Translations under genes and position numbers: made by a program
The notes under the pieces: model-generated
Told to the model about the DNA's origin: nothing
The model's input: only the letters and a program-made list of their open reading frames with translations
Databases searched by the model: none
Origin: Lithobates sylvaticus
Lineage: Eukaryota; Chordata; Amphibia; Anura; Ranidae
Direction of reading: 5' to 3'
Length of the DNA: 64,000 bases
Assembly (NCBI GenBank): GCA_028564925.1
Contig: CM053033.1
Span: forward strand, 203,832,607-203,896,606
In this document: positions 1 through 11,346 of the stretch, piece by piece
Position numbering within the stretch: position 1 is the stretch's first letter
Layout of the letters: every line of letters starts with the position of its first letter

Positions 1-15
1 TAAAAGTCGGTCTAA

Positions 16-441
16 TGCCCCATACACACGGTCGGATTTTCCGATGGATTCTGTCCTATCGGACAATGTTGTCAGAAATTCTGACCGTGTGTAGGCACCA
101 TCGGACAGTTTCCATCGGATTGTCCGACGGACAAAGTTCTATCTCCTGCTGGAAAAAATTTCCGACAACAAAGTCCGATCACACCAATTCCGATCGTGTG
201 TAGCGAATTCCGACGGACAAAGTGCCACGCATGCTCAGATCACATTACGAGACCAAAGCTATTGGCTACTAGCCTCTACGTAGTCCTGTCGTACGCAACG
301 AACGTCACCGCGTTCAGAATGATCGGATTTTCCGACAACTGTGTCCGACCATGTGTATGCAACACCAGTGTCGGACAAAATCTGTCGGAAAAAATCCGAA
401 GAAATTTTGTGGTCGCAATTTCCGACCGTGTGTACGGGGCA
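16..441. mobile_element. Palindromic Harbinger-type MITE, copy A
   Basis: The terminal inverted repeats begin TGCCCCATACACACGGTCGG and end with the complementary CCGTGTGTACGGGGCA. A direct TAA lies on each side (13-15 and 442-444), as expected for the TWA target duplication of PIF/Harbinger elements. The interior repeats TCCGA/TCGGA motifs and can fold on itself. It shares interior sequence (a GCATGCTCAGA segment and a CTCTACGTAGTC segment) with the copies at 18165, 37180 and 41603, so these form one subfamily. No coding capacity is seen; the short frames inside are by-products of the palindrome. Confidence 0.85.
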
Positions 442-628
442 TAAGTCTGTTCGTCCGAGGACTAATACACTGCCCAACAGGAATTCTCTTGCCTTTGTGG
501 CTGTGGGTGGTGAAATGATGAGCTTGAGCGTGTTATTTGGAGATATATATATATATTTTTTGTGGCCCCCAATGAATCCCTGAGCGCCGCTCAGGACTGA
601 GGATGGACTTGGGCGTGTTATGTGGATA

Positions 629-1000
629 TACCGTATTTATCAGCGTATAACACGCATCTTCACTTTAAGAGGGAAGTTTCAGGAAAAACATGTAAATTTA
701 AATAAAGAATTGTGAAGCAAAATAAGGGTCAGTGCCCATCTATGCAGCCTTATCAGTGCCCATCAGCAGCCTCAGCATTGCCATGAATGCAGCCTCACCA
801 TGGCCATGAATGCAGCTTTACCATAGCAATCAATGCAGCCTCACCATTGCCTTGAATGCAGCCTCACCATTGCCATGAATGCAACCTCATCATTGCCATG
901 AATGCAGCCTCACCATTGCCATGAATGCAGTCTCAGAGGGTGCCATGAATGCAGCCTCACCATTGCAATGAATCCAACCTCACCGTTGCCATGAATGTAG
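629..1000. repeat. TACCGTATTTAT-type element end with 24-bp minisatellite
   Basis: At 629 the sequence TACCGTATTTATCAGCGTAT matches the left end of the element at 49524. It continues with the same AAGTTTCAGG and AAGCAAAATAAGGGTCAGTG segments. From about 770 it becomes a tandem array of roughly 24 bp built on ATGCAGCCTCACCATTGCC. No matching right end is found nearby, so this copy is probably truncated or disrupted by the G-rich array that follows. Confidence 0.6.
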
Positions 1001-1375
1001 GGGTTTGTCCTGGTGGGGGGGGGGGGGTCTGTAATAATGGAGGGGGGTTTGTCCTGGGGGGGGTCTGTAATAATGGAGGGGGGTTTGTCCTGGTGGGGGG
1101 GGTCTGTAATAATGGAGGGGGTTTGTCCTGGTGGGGAGGGTCTGTAATAATGGAGGGGGGGTTGTCCTGGGGGGTCTGTAATAATGGAGGGGGGGTTTGT
1201 CCTGGTGGGGGGTCTGTAATAATGGAGGAGGTTTGTCCTGGGGGCTGTAATAATGCAGGGGGTTTGTCCTGGTGGGGGGTCTGTAATAATGGAGGGGGGG
1301 TTTGTCCTCGTTGGGGGGTCTGTAATAATGAAGGGGGGTTTGTCATGGTGGGGGGGGTTCAGATTTGTGTCCCAT
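1001..1375. repeat. G-rich minisatellite, unit about 35-37 bp
   Basis: About ten imperfect units share TCTGTAATAATGGAGG followed by a G run and TTTGTCCTGGTGG. Unit length varies mainly in the G runs. Open frames on both strands over this array are low-complexity by-products and are not annotated as genes. The G runs would favour slippage and possibly G-quadruplex structures (inference). Confidence 0.9.
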
Positions 1376-2231
1376 GTCCCGCCGGGCACCTTCAATGAAA
1401 TGAGGACACATAGCCACCCTGATAAACACTGCCAAACTGGTTGCTAGGTCCACCCCACCTCACGTCTAGCAACCAGTGTCATTGGCAGAGTCAGTCAGAG
1501 GCTGAGCATCGCGAGGGCCGCCTTACCCAGAGCTGTCCTGCGCAGCGCTCCAGGTCCACCCACTTCCTCTCCTTCTCCACCTCCGGCTGCAGCAGCAGCA
1601 GCAAAGAGAGAGCAGCAGCCAGCGTTCAGTCCAGAGTGAGCGTCTGTATCTCCTCCTCCAGTGGCATTTTGCGGTGCAGATCCATGGCAGCCTGTGCCCA
1701 GTGCCAGCCAGTCCTGGGGTTGACTCCCGCTGTCTGCAGTGCATTGCCCGCAGCCAGACTTCTCTACTCCCGCCCGCGAGGGCCACGAAAAGAGCCGCCC
1801 GACTGAGTTCCTGAGGGAGGGCCCCCCAGCCAACTTCCAGGTTTGTAATGTATTAGTAGGTGTGTGCTCACTATTCTATGAGAAGAACATGCATGCTGAG
1901 CTCAGTGGAGTTCCTGCTGCTGGCCTATTTGTGCACTACATTTACAATTATTCCACTAGATGTATGTTACATGTAACACTGTATAACAGGTAATATAATA
2001 ATACCATATGTAAAGTTAATTTTTTTTGGGGGGGGGGTGCCCATACAACATTTTGCTATGGGGCCCTGTGATTTCTAGTTACGCCCCTGCTCTCCACCCC
2101 AGCTAGCAATAGACTCACATTTATTAAAACAATTAAAAGCAAAGGAAAGACAAATCTGAACAGTCTCACTCAGAGTCGATCAGTACAGTGACAGGGTCAC
2201 TTAAAAGTGTACTTAAAGCTAAAAACCTGGC
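1376..2231. other. GC-rich stretch and hAT-like end, unassigned
   Basis: No gene is recognised. 1480-1830 is GC- and CpG-richer than its surroundings and holds a CAG/CTG-rich patch near 1590. Its short frames on either strand resemble nothing I recognise. At about 2064-2090 lies GATTTCTAGTTACGCCCCTG, the inverted form of a CAGGGGCGTAACTAG end typical of hAT-like MITEs, with no clear partner. The GC-rich block may therefore be the interior of a transposon rather than a CpG-island promoter. Confidence 0.4.
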
Positions 2232-2667
2232 TGTGACGGAACGCCTTCGCACCCGGATTGGGTGACCCAATTAACAATGGGAATGCACACCTAGGAGGCA
2301 CACAATGGGAGGGACGTACTTAACAGAAAGACACATAACACCTTAATGAACTGACTATAGCAGGAGACCCCCAGCATCAGAATGCTTGAGCTGATTATAT
2401 TACCATCTGTGCTGAGTCTCACAGTCTAAAGCAATCATTGTTGGGCATAGAGACCCTAAATATGTATCTGGGTCCTCCAGTACTCAGAGTCTGTAGACAT
2501 GGACTTGAATCCAAAGTAAAATTACTCCAAAGGTCCCCCAGACACACACCTCCCAAAGAACAGCGCCCCCCCCCCCCCCCCCCCAAATGCCAGGGCTCAC
2601 AGTCAGTAGGCAAGAGGCTAGCCTGCAGTCCCCTCCAAAAGCCCCTGTCCTGGTTGGGTCTGTCACA
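2232..2667. mobile_element. Solo LTR, related to the LTR element at 12403
   Basis: The 436-bp segment starts TGTGACGGAACG and ends GGGTCTGTCACA, so it has TG...CA termini with the same short inverted ends as the LTRs at 12403 and 14895. It also shares internal motifs with them (AATGCCAGGGC and a CAGTCCCCTCCAA segment). A 5-bp target duplication CTGGC flanks it (2227-2231 and 2668-2672). No internal region or second LTR is present, so it is a solo LTR left by recombination. It is clearly diverged from the young pair at 12-15 kb and is an older insertion or a related subfamily. Confidence 0.8.
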
Positions 2668-2695
2668 CTGGCTTTAGTTAGAGTAGGGAGAGGTT

Positions 2696-3705
2696 TTATG
2701 ATATCTTGGGAAACAGAGCTATGAGTTCCAAGGGACCTGATAGAAGTAGAAGGGGGTGGGAAAAAGATTTAGGGCCAATAACCCCGGAACAATGGGACCG
2801 GGTCCTAGAACAAGGCAGCTTGGTGTCAATATCCCCCTTGCAGAGGGTCTCCCACCTGTTTTTAATTTATAGAGCCTACTATACCCCTCAAAAATTGTTC
2901 AAATTCGGTAGAAAGCCCAGAGATGAATGCCCAAGATGCAAGGCGGCAGGCGACCTTATCCACATGGTATGGAAGTGCCCAAAGTTATTCAGGTACTGGG
3001 TAGAAATAGTGGACAGCTTGAATAGAACCTTTGGGACTACTCTGGAACCAGAGGCTAGGACCTGCCTTCTGGGAATCTTTGAGGATGGAAATATACCACC
3101 TCCTACAAAAGTCGCCTTGCTGAGATGTCTGTACCAGGCAAGGCGGCTAATAGCGCAGAATTGGCAAGCTAGGACCCCTCCCTCCTCGACGAAATGGACT
3201 GAGTCCATTAACTCTATGATATGGTGCGAGAGGGCAATGTTTATTAGGCAGAATAACCTCAAGAAATTTGTTCGCATATGGAGCCCTTGGTTAAGAGAGC
3301 TGGGATGCATGTCGTGGGTGGGAAACGACGGGGTGGACTGATCCTCCCCCCGTCGGTTCCATACTCGCAAATCCCCCTAGTAGGGTCGCCCTAGCTGTCT
3401 ACGCCACGGAATCGGCCGGGGGGCCCCCCTCTTTATTTTATTTTACATTTTTTTTTATTTTTTCTCCCTTTAGCCCGCGTGCCTGCCCTGCCGACTTTTG
3501 GAACAACCGACAGGGGAATTTGGAAACTAGTAGTGTGTGTACAGGGGGGGGGGGGGGTTTCTGGGTGGGATAAGGGGGGGGGAGTATCAGATAAGGAAAC
3601 AAAAATTGATTTCTTACATCAAACTTGTACTATTTGCTACCAAAACTTTATGGACTATGTATGTTTTAATGTTTGTTTGTAAATGCATTACAAAATTGAA
3701 AAAAA
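2696..3705 (+). mobile_element. 5'-truncated L1-like LINE insertion
   Basis: A 16-bp target duplication AGAGTAGGGAGAGGTT flanks the segment (2680-2695 and 3706-3721). The right end is an A-rich tail. The body holds the C-terminal part of an L1-type ORF2 followed by a 3' UTR of about 360 bp, so reverse transcription stopped early. It landed 28 bp from the solo LTR, inside an older dispersed repeat: the sequence after 3722 continues the sequence before 2680. The residual frame is long and uninterrupted, which suggests a fairly recent insertion. Confidence 0.88.
2706..3341 (+). pseudogene. L1-like ORF2 C-terminal fragment
   Basis: This open frame of about 210 residues matches the far C-terminus of the full-length L1 ORF2 at 6938-10663. 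Both have the TPQ(K/R)L segment, then a C-x2-C...H...C zinc-knuckle-like motif (CPRCKAAGDLIHMVWKCP here), then a W-ESIN segment near the end. The endonuclease and reverse transcriptase domains are absent because of 5' truncation, so this is a dead fragment and not a gene. The first Met is arbitrary. The two copies differ enough to belong to different L1 lineages. Confidence 0.85.
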
Positions 3706-3721
3706 AGAGTAGGGAGAGGTT

Positions 3722-4673
3722 GGAACCCCTTTCATGTTTTTATTGCTGTCTGTGTCTGAGAAATTTACCGTCTCTATTTATTCTGGTGGCCATTGTCACA
3801 AGAGATGGGAAAGCAAATATTTTACAGCTATCCCTGGAACAGGATGTGAAGAGAAATCTTCCAATGGAAACACCCTAGACCTGGTCACTGATACCTGTAC
3901 TAAAGGTGGGTCAGGAACATTATAAAATAAGTAACTGTGCATACATGCATCAGAAAGAGCCTGCACTGTGCCGGAGGCAGCAGTTGTCTGTATCTTGAAT
4001 AGTTTCAGGTAAGTGTTAAAGTTAGCCTGTCATGTAGGTTGCTATTGCTGAAAATGCTAGTTGTCCCAGTGTCATGTTGATACTATAATACTTTGCTTTA
4101 TTATGTCCTGAGAAACTTATCTGAGCAAGTATGCAAAGTAGATTCAGAGTGAATTCAGAACTCCAGATCTACATACAGCACTTGATTCAGGTCAGACTCA
4201 AAGTAGTAAAGCCAATGGGTCGACATGACAGCTTTACAACTAACATTTTTAGCAATGCACTCGCCCCCGACATCCTCTTCGCCGCTCACCCTGGCCGTTG
4301 ATTGGCTAGAGTGGATGGGTGGAAGCAGCGCAGCCATTGGCTCGCGCTGCTGTCAATCACATCCAATGACGTGGCGCACCAGGGGGCGGGGCCGAGTGAT
4401 ACAGCAAGCGGCTATAGCCGCCGGCTGTATCACGGGAGCGCGCCCGCAAGTACTCCACACCATGCAAGGAAACTCGCATTAAGATGAGAAGTACTTGCGG
4501 GGGGAGCCGAGACAGCCGCCGAGGGACCCCAGAAGACTAGGTTCGGGGCCACTCTGTGCAAAACGAGCTGCACAGTGGAGGTAAGTATAACATGTTTGTT
4601 ATTTTAAAAAAATCCTTTACAACCCCTTTAAGGAAATCTTTATTGCAGGTTCCTCAGGGCAGCAGGTGGTTCT
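3722..4673. other. Older dispersed repeats, no gene
   Basis: 3722-3900 continues the repeat interrupted at 2680; a related piece lies at 36365-36480 (GGTT-GAACC and TTTATTGCTG segments). 4225-4640 is a dispersed repeat with GC-rich centre (GGGGCGGGGCCGAG) and an end containing GTGCAAAACGAGCTGCACAG. The same segment occurs in inverted orientation at 31530-31680. No coding sequence or RNA gene is recognised. Confidence 0.5.
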
Positions 4674-4677
4674 TTAA

Positions 4678-5410
4678 CCACTTCCTGTCATTTCGGTGGT
4701 TGTACCAGGATGATGCCTGCAACAGGCATCACCCGGTATTGTTTTTTAGAGCTGGCAGTCAGCTATCTTGTAATAGCAATCGGAGTGGCTTACTAGCCGC
4801 TCAATTGCTATAACAAGTAGCGGGCGGGGATGCCCCCCCCCCCCTTCCACCACCTTCCGTGGTTCTCTTGGGCTCCCCCGTCCCACCAGGAGATCCCAGG
4901 GACCAGCCAGCTTATCCACCGGCTGACCGGACAGCCAAGCAAAGCTGAGATCAGCATTGATCAGTTGTTGGTAAAAGTAAACCGGAAGCAATGACATGAC
5001 ATCACTTCCAGTTTACTCGGAAACCATTGGCGCCAGTTTTTAAAAATCTAAAGCATTCAAAAACACAGATCTTGGTGTTTTGAGTGCTTTTAAGTGCAGA
5101 GGAGGGATTTGGGGTCTTATAGACCCCAGATCTCTCCATAAAGAGTACCTGTCACATGCCTATTGCTGTCTCAAAGGATGTTTACATTCCTTGTGACAGT
5201 AAAAAAAACAAAAAGTAAAGAAACAGTGTAAAAAAAAAAGAAGTAATAATGAGAAAAATATATAATTTAAAGCTTCCCCGCCCTCCCGTGCTCGCGCACA
5301 AAGTTGAACGCACATGTCAGTCCAGCGTGCACGCAAACATCGATCGTCCCACGCATGTGAGGTATCACCGCGAATGTCAGATCATGGGCATTGCAGTAAT
5401 TCTATATATG
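4678..5410. mobile_element. piggyBac-like (TTAA) MITE, left part
   Basis: It begins with TTAA followed by CCACTTCCTGTC, the same start as the TTAA-flanked elements at 58965 and 63402. The interior contains a frog-repeat segment with GGTTGTACCAGGATGATGCC and a C-rich run at 4829. A matching right end was not found, so the extent is approximate and the copy is probably truncated. The family assignment rests on the TTAA and end similarity. Confidence 0.45.
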
Positions 5411-5801
5411 GCACCTGGACGAATCATGTCTCAGGGTCTGATGAGAAAGCCGCAGCTGTTCACTGTGAATGGCTGCAGCTTCCCATCAGACCCTGAGACA
5501 GAAAGGGTATACCGCCGCTGGGGTGGGACAAATTTACATGGGGGGGGGGCAGTCGATTTAGTTTTGTCTAGGGCAGCACAAAACCAAAATACACCATTGC
5601 ATACAGATATTCTTTATTTGACTTTTATTTGACCCGACCCCCATTATATACTATATACCTATCTATAATGCTGCCAGCTCTACATTGTACTACCCATGAG
5701 GAGGAGCCAAATGGCTACTGCTGCAAATCTTCCCATTCCATCCCTTATTTCCTCTATTCATTCCAATGGAAAGGATGTTTATAATGCAAAGGTAAATGAA
5801 T
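5411..5801. other. Hairpin and unassigned sequence
   Basis: 5426-5502 is a strong hairpin: TGTCTCAGGGTCTGATG is matched by CATCAGACCCTGAGACA. The rest holds a G run at 5539 and ordinary AT-rich sequence up to the target duplication of the next element. No gene is recognised. Confidence 0.5.
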
Positions 5802-6654
5802 TAGGGCTGTTACTGATTAAAATTTTCGTGTTTGATTAATCTAATTTTTTTTAATAGACTAATCGACTAATTTCAATTAATTATAACGCACATACGGATC
5901 TACTTTTAGCTGATCTCCTTTCATTGCAACTCTGCATTAGTCAGTGGTAAATGTGGTATACACTATATACAATCACCCGACACTAGTTTGTTTCCACAAT
6001 CCATGACTTAACTTCACAGTTCACAAATACGTTTTAAAAACAAACTGTAGCACTGACATAAGTAATTTTTTTTTTCCACAGTAGCGTGACAATCCCTCCA
6101 CCTCCGGTCTAACTAATCACTCTCACCTTATGGCATGGACCCCTGTGCAAACAGGTGGTCATGCAAGCGGGTATTAAAAGGGTTAACACGGGCCATAAAC
6201 TTCTCTCACATCTCCTTAGATCTAAGCAAGGACGCCGGGTCATGGGTAGAAAGAAAAGATCTAAGTGCTCACCGCTTAAGTATAAGATTTAATTTTTGTT
6301 TTCAAACACAAACTACTCACATAAAGATGATAAAAACACAGCATGTAAAGCCGACAATCGTGTTAGTTCCGTAGGGCAGCAGCGGGTGACCTCATGCGTA
6401 GCTCCTCCCCGTCCGCGTTTCGTTCAATCAGAACTTCAACATCACCGGACTCCTCCCCCCTTCCCTAAATTAGCAGACAGAGGCACTTGGGGAAGGGGGA
6501 GGAGTCCGGGGACGTTGATGTCTGTGACGTCACCGGATCTCCGACAGAATTCCCTGAAGCCGGCGGAGAGGTGAGTACCGATCAAAAGAATTTTGATTGA
6601 TCAAAAAAATTCATCGATTAATCGAGGAATTAATCTTTAATTTCCACAGCCCTA
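5802..6654. mobile_element. hAT-type non-autonomous element with 8-bp TSD
   Basis: The ends are TAGGGCTGTTACTGATTAAA and, inverted, TTTAATTTCCACAGCCCTA. A perfect 8-bp duplication AAATGAAT lies outside both ends (5794-5801 and 6655-6662), the hallmark of hAT transposition. The subterminal regions are ATTAATCGA-rich. The 853-bp interior has no transposase-like frame. The L1 on the right has a target duplication that overlaps this element's right duplication, so the L1 came later. Confidence 0.85.
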
Positions 6655-6937
6655 AAATGAATGGATTACTTTTTTTTTTTTAAGAGTCAAAGTTGTTCCT
6701 TTATTTAACAGAATAATTTACAGGTTACAACAAAAGTCCCACATGGACCGAATCAGATATATAGTACAGGTGTCTTGGTGTGAAGATACATACGAGAATT
6801 TCTAAACATGTGCAGTGAAGATAATAGTAAGACAGGGTATACATTCGTTTATAGAGGCAACGTATATATGGAGTTAAACAATCTCCCACCCACCCAACGC
6901 TTCATAGCTTCTCAAAATTCTACCGAGCATATACCTG

Positions 6938-9900
6938 CTACCCCGACCTGGGTTGCCACACTCTGTTAAATTTATTCGGGCAGTTCCTGTTGATGTATGT
7001 CAACTTGTACAGGGGAAGGACATCATTAATGGACTTTTCCCATGCAGTGATCGTGGGGGGGGGGGGGGGGGGGGGGGAGCTCCAGTGAAGTACAATCTCC
7101 CTTTTGGCATAAAAGAAGAGGTAAGTCAGTAATAATTTTGTATATCTAGGCCTTTGATCGTCGTCTTGAATGCCTAACAATATCAGCTCTGGTGACTTAG
7201 GGAGATTCAGTTGTAGGCGACCGTTGACGGACTCCACTACCGCATCCCAGTATTTAGCTACTTTGGGACAGCTCCAGAACATATGAAAAAATGTTCCCAC
7301 ATTGTCTCGGCAACGGGGACAGTCGGGGGATCGCTGTGGGAACACCTTGTGGAGCCTCTGGGGGGTAAAGTAGACCCTGTGGAGAAACTTCACCTGTATG
7401 AGGCGCTCTCTGGAGGAAATCAGTAGGGAGGCGCTGTCTGCGAGGCAGTCATTCCAGTCCTCCTTGTCAAGCCCAGGGATGTCCGTTTTCCAATGGTCAA
7501 AAAGTCTGTCCACTTTGGCAGAGTCAGTCCTAAGGAGCTCAAGATATAGGGTCGAGAGGGGTTTGTCCAGTTGTACTTGTGATAGCACCTGTTCGACAGG
7601 GTCCACAGTCAGTCTAATGGGAGTAGGAAATTCGGCCCTGATGGCGTGACGCAGCTGGAAATACCGAAATAGCATCCAGTTCGGCAACTGAAGGGTTGCC
7701 TGGAGTGCTGGGAATGGCCTCACAGCGCCATTTGTTAGAATGTCACTAAGAGTCTTTATGCCAAACCCCGCCCAAACCACCGGGTCCGGGACTGTCCTGA
7801 TGTGGGGGAGGTTGGGGTTTCCCCACAGTGGGCATCGAGGAGACCAGTTCCGGGGATCTATCTTCCCTCTCCTGGCCGCCATCCAGACCCTGAGAGTGGT
7901 CTGAGTGGGCGCCGGGAGCTCGGTATACGCCCTGCGTCCCCTGTAAACCAGGTTACCCAGCTCCTGCAGTGACCCAATAATTGCTGCTTCAAGGCATACT
8001 GCCGCATTCCCCCTGGATAGGACGAACCACCACCTAACTGTTACTAAGACAGCTGCCCAGAAGTACGTCTGGTAGTCTGGCGTTGCCAGGCCCCCACATT
8101 GAACAGGGAGGGTTAATGTGGATTTGGCCAGTCTCGGGGCTTTCCCCCCCCATACGAAGGAGCCTACACATTTATCCACTTCTGCAAACATTGATTTGGG
8201 TATCCAGATGGGACTATTGCGAAAAACATATAAAAATTTAGGGAGGAATATCATTTTTAACAGGTTTATACGGCCCATGAGATTCAAGGGTAAGGTATTC
8301 CATGATGAACATTTGGTTCGCAACTGTGCCACAACCGGGCGTACATTAAGTTCCCTATATTCTGCCACTTGTCTTCTGACCTGGATACCCAAATATTTAA
8401 ATTGATCAACCCAAATAAGTGGTATGTTAGGACTGACTTCACGCGCCCGGGGGTCCAGGGGGAAAATATTGGATTTGGTCCAATTGATGCGCACCCCGGA
8501 GAACCTACCAAAGATGTCGAATATCTTGAGAGCCACAGCCAACGAGTCCCCTGCGTCTTGCAGATACAAGAGGGCGTCGTCCGCATACAGCGAGATCTTT
8601 TCTACCAGAGTGCCTATCCTGAGACCCATCCCCCAATCTGAATGTCTAATTCGGGTAGCAAGGGGCTCAAGAGCCAAGGCGAATAGGGCCGGGGACAAAG
8701 GACACCCCTGCCGCGTCCCCCTTTGTAACGGGAACGAGGCAGAGAGCCTATTACTGGTGCGGATGCGAGCCCTAGGTGCCCGGTAGAGCATACGGAGCCA
8801 CTGAAGAAATCGGGGCCCGACCCCATATCTCCCCAAAGTCTCCCAGAGGAACGTCCACTCCACCGAGTCAAACGCCTTTTCAGCGTCAAGTGAGGCAATG
8901 ACTCTTCCACCACTGTTGTCATGAGTGATAGACATATTGAGGAAGAGCCGGCGGAGGTTGATATCGGTACCCTTACCCGGCATGAACCCGGTCTGATCCG
9001 GATGAACAACTTCCTCAAGGGCTGTGGATAGCCTGTTGGCCAGAATTTTGGCCAATATCTTGGCGTCCACATTTAGGAGAGATATTGGCCGGTATGAGGA
9101 GCATTCCTCCGGATCTTTCCCGGGCTTGGGTATCAACACAACCACCGCCTCAGACATTGACTAGGGGAGGGCCCCCAGCTGGAAAAATTGAGCAAACAGG
9201 GACACTAGCCGCGGTGCCAGCAGTTCAAGGTGTTGTGCGTAGAATTCCCTGGGCAACCCGTCCGCCCCAGGAGTCTTACCCGCCTGGAGTTGGACAATCG
9301 CCGACTGTACCTCCTCCAGTGTTATGGCAGCCTCGAGAGCTTTGCATGTCCGGTCACTAATAGTCGGCAGGGGGATCCCGTCCAAATAGTTAGTCAGTTC
9401 TAGGGGGGAGTAGCTCACCTTGGTGGAATACAGCTGTTCATAATATTGGGCAAATCTACGGTTTATATCCTGTGGGGCCCTTAGCAGGGTCCCATCTATG
9501 TCCTTGACTACAGCAATATGTGTGACAGTGAACTGACCCTTCGCCAACCAGGCCATCAGGCGGCCGCTCTTATTCCCATATTCAAATATCTTGTGATCTG
9601 TATGAAGTAGTGACTTATGCATCCCGTCCACTCTGCAGAGGGAGAGTTGGTGCAGGGCAAACTGCCACTCCCCATAAGCCTCCCTGTTTGGATTAGCGAC
9701 ATATAATTCTTCCTTCCTCGCAGCCTTGTCCTCGAGTTCCTCCAGAGAGCGCGCCGCCTTCCTGCGGGCCGCCGCAATACGGGCTACGTACTCCCCCCTG
9801 GTCCATGCTTTAAAGGCGTCCCATGCAATTAGAGGATTGGTGCCAACAGCATTCTCTAACCAGTAATGGCATACCCCCTCCTGCACCGCCTCTTGAGTAC

Positions 9901-10663
9901 TTTCCTCCTCTATCCAGAATCTGGACAGCCTCCACATCCTTTCCCCAGGAGGCCCAAATGACAGCTTAAGCAGCAGCGGAGTATGGTCTGATATCCCTCG
10001 TGACAAAATGCGGCTGTCTGTGGACCTCCTGAGCAGAGAGCCCGACACATACATCAGGTCTATGCGAGAGAGGGTCTTAAATGTGGCGGAGTGACAGGTG
10101 AACTGCCTGCCAGACGGGTTGAAGCTGCGCCAAACATCCGTCAGGGCAAAACTATTTGCCCACTCCGCCAGGCCGGGTGTCCATCTAGATGCTGAGTGGA
10201 GTCTGTCCAGATCCGAAGTCAGGGTCAGATTAAAGTCCCCCAAAATCAAAACATCCTCCACCCCATAGTCAATGACTAACTGCATAATCTTGTGAAGCAA
10301 TGTTACATCAGCTGGTGGGGGGAGGTACAGGCCCACGAGTACACAGGGGTTGTTGGCAATAAGTGCATGAAGGATAATGTACCTGCCCCCAGGGTCTATC
10401 TTAATATCCAGAAGCTGGAATGGCAGTTGTTTATGTATAAGGATACTGACCCCTCTGGAGTAAGTGGAGTACGTCGCGTGATAGTGGGACCCCACCCAAG
10501 GACCATCAGCCATGCAGGTCAGTTGTATATGCAAGAATAAAAGGAAGAACATTAGACTCTTATTTAAAACTTTATAACTCCCGACCAACTCATTGATCAA
10601 ACCTTTATCGGCAACGGCCGAACCCCCCCCCCCCTTTCCCCCCACCCCGCATGTCCCACCCAA
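6938..10663 (-). pseudogene. L1 ORF2: endonuclease and reverse transcriptase, one stop
   Basis: One frame is split only by a TAG at 9161-9163. The upstream part (500 residues) carries apurinic-type endonuclease motifs LGDFN, RIDLMYV and SDHTPLLL. Its first 50 or so residues are not recognisable, perhaps because of indels near a C run at 10622. The downstream part (739 residues) carries the reverse transcriptase: SSYRPISLLN, an AFDSVEW block, RQGCPLSPALFAL and the catalytic YADD at residues 191-194 of that part. A C-terminal CPRCRDNVGTFFHMFWSCP zinc knuckle follows. In L1 this protein nicks DNA at T-rich sites and copies the element's RNA into the break; the T-rich target duplication fits. A C/G run near 7056 encodes a proline tract absent from the truncated relative at 2706. 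Confidence 0.92.
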
Positions 10664-11346
10664 TGTAAGACTGCATCATACCCAATAAACAGCCCGTAGG
10701 CAACTAACTGTCCTGGGAGCGTGTATAGTGACCAAGATGGTAGTTCACATCTCCCGACCACCCTCAGCAGAGGAAGTGATCAAAACAGTCCTGAGTACTT
10801 GTGAACTAGTAAGCATCCATAGGGGAAAAAGAGATGCTACAATAACAATAAAACCGGGTCTTTTAAAGATCTCCTGGTCTATACCAGGGGCACTAGCTTA
10901 AATGTTCATTTCACGTGGTACTGCAAAAGGGAGGAGGTACCTGGATAACATTGCAAGCGATGTGTTCAACCATAGCCAGATCTGGCAGAGGTCGGTAGGC
11001 AATGTGTTGGCAACTGCAGCCTTCCGGCTTGAGGTAAAAAGGAAAAATGAGCAAAAGCAAAATGTAAACGGGTGTACAAAAACAAAAAGTAAGGGTGCAA
11101 GGGTACATATCTGACCTCCTGGTTGTATGCAAGTATGCTGCAATGGTCCGGGATCTTGTGCAGCTCATTGCTCCCTACCCATCTGGGCAAGCCATCTCCT
11201 CCGGATGGGGTCTTCTGGTCTCCCTCCTGTTAAGATATGGTGAAGCAAGTGTGCAGGCAAAGGTCAGCAAAGTATCGTCTGGGGACCACGTACCTCAATA
11301 GGGGATAAACAAAACAGGAGTTGTGCGCCTTTTCATGTCCCTTTTT

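Noticed and set aside
910-1398. Pro-rich and Gly-rich frames on both strands
   Set aside because: By-products of the G-rich minisatellite.
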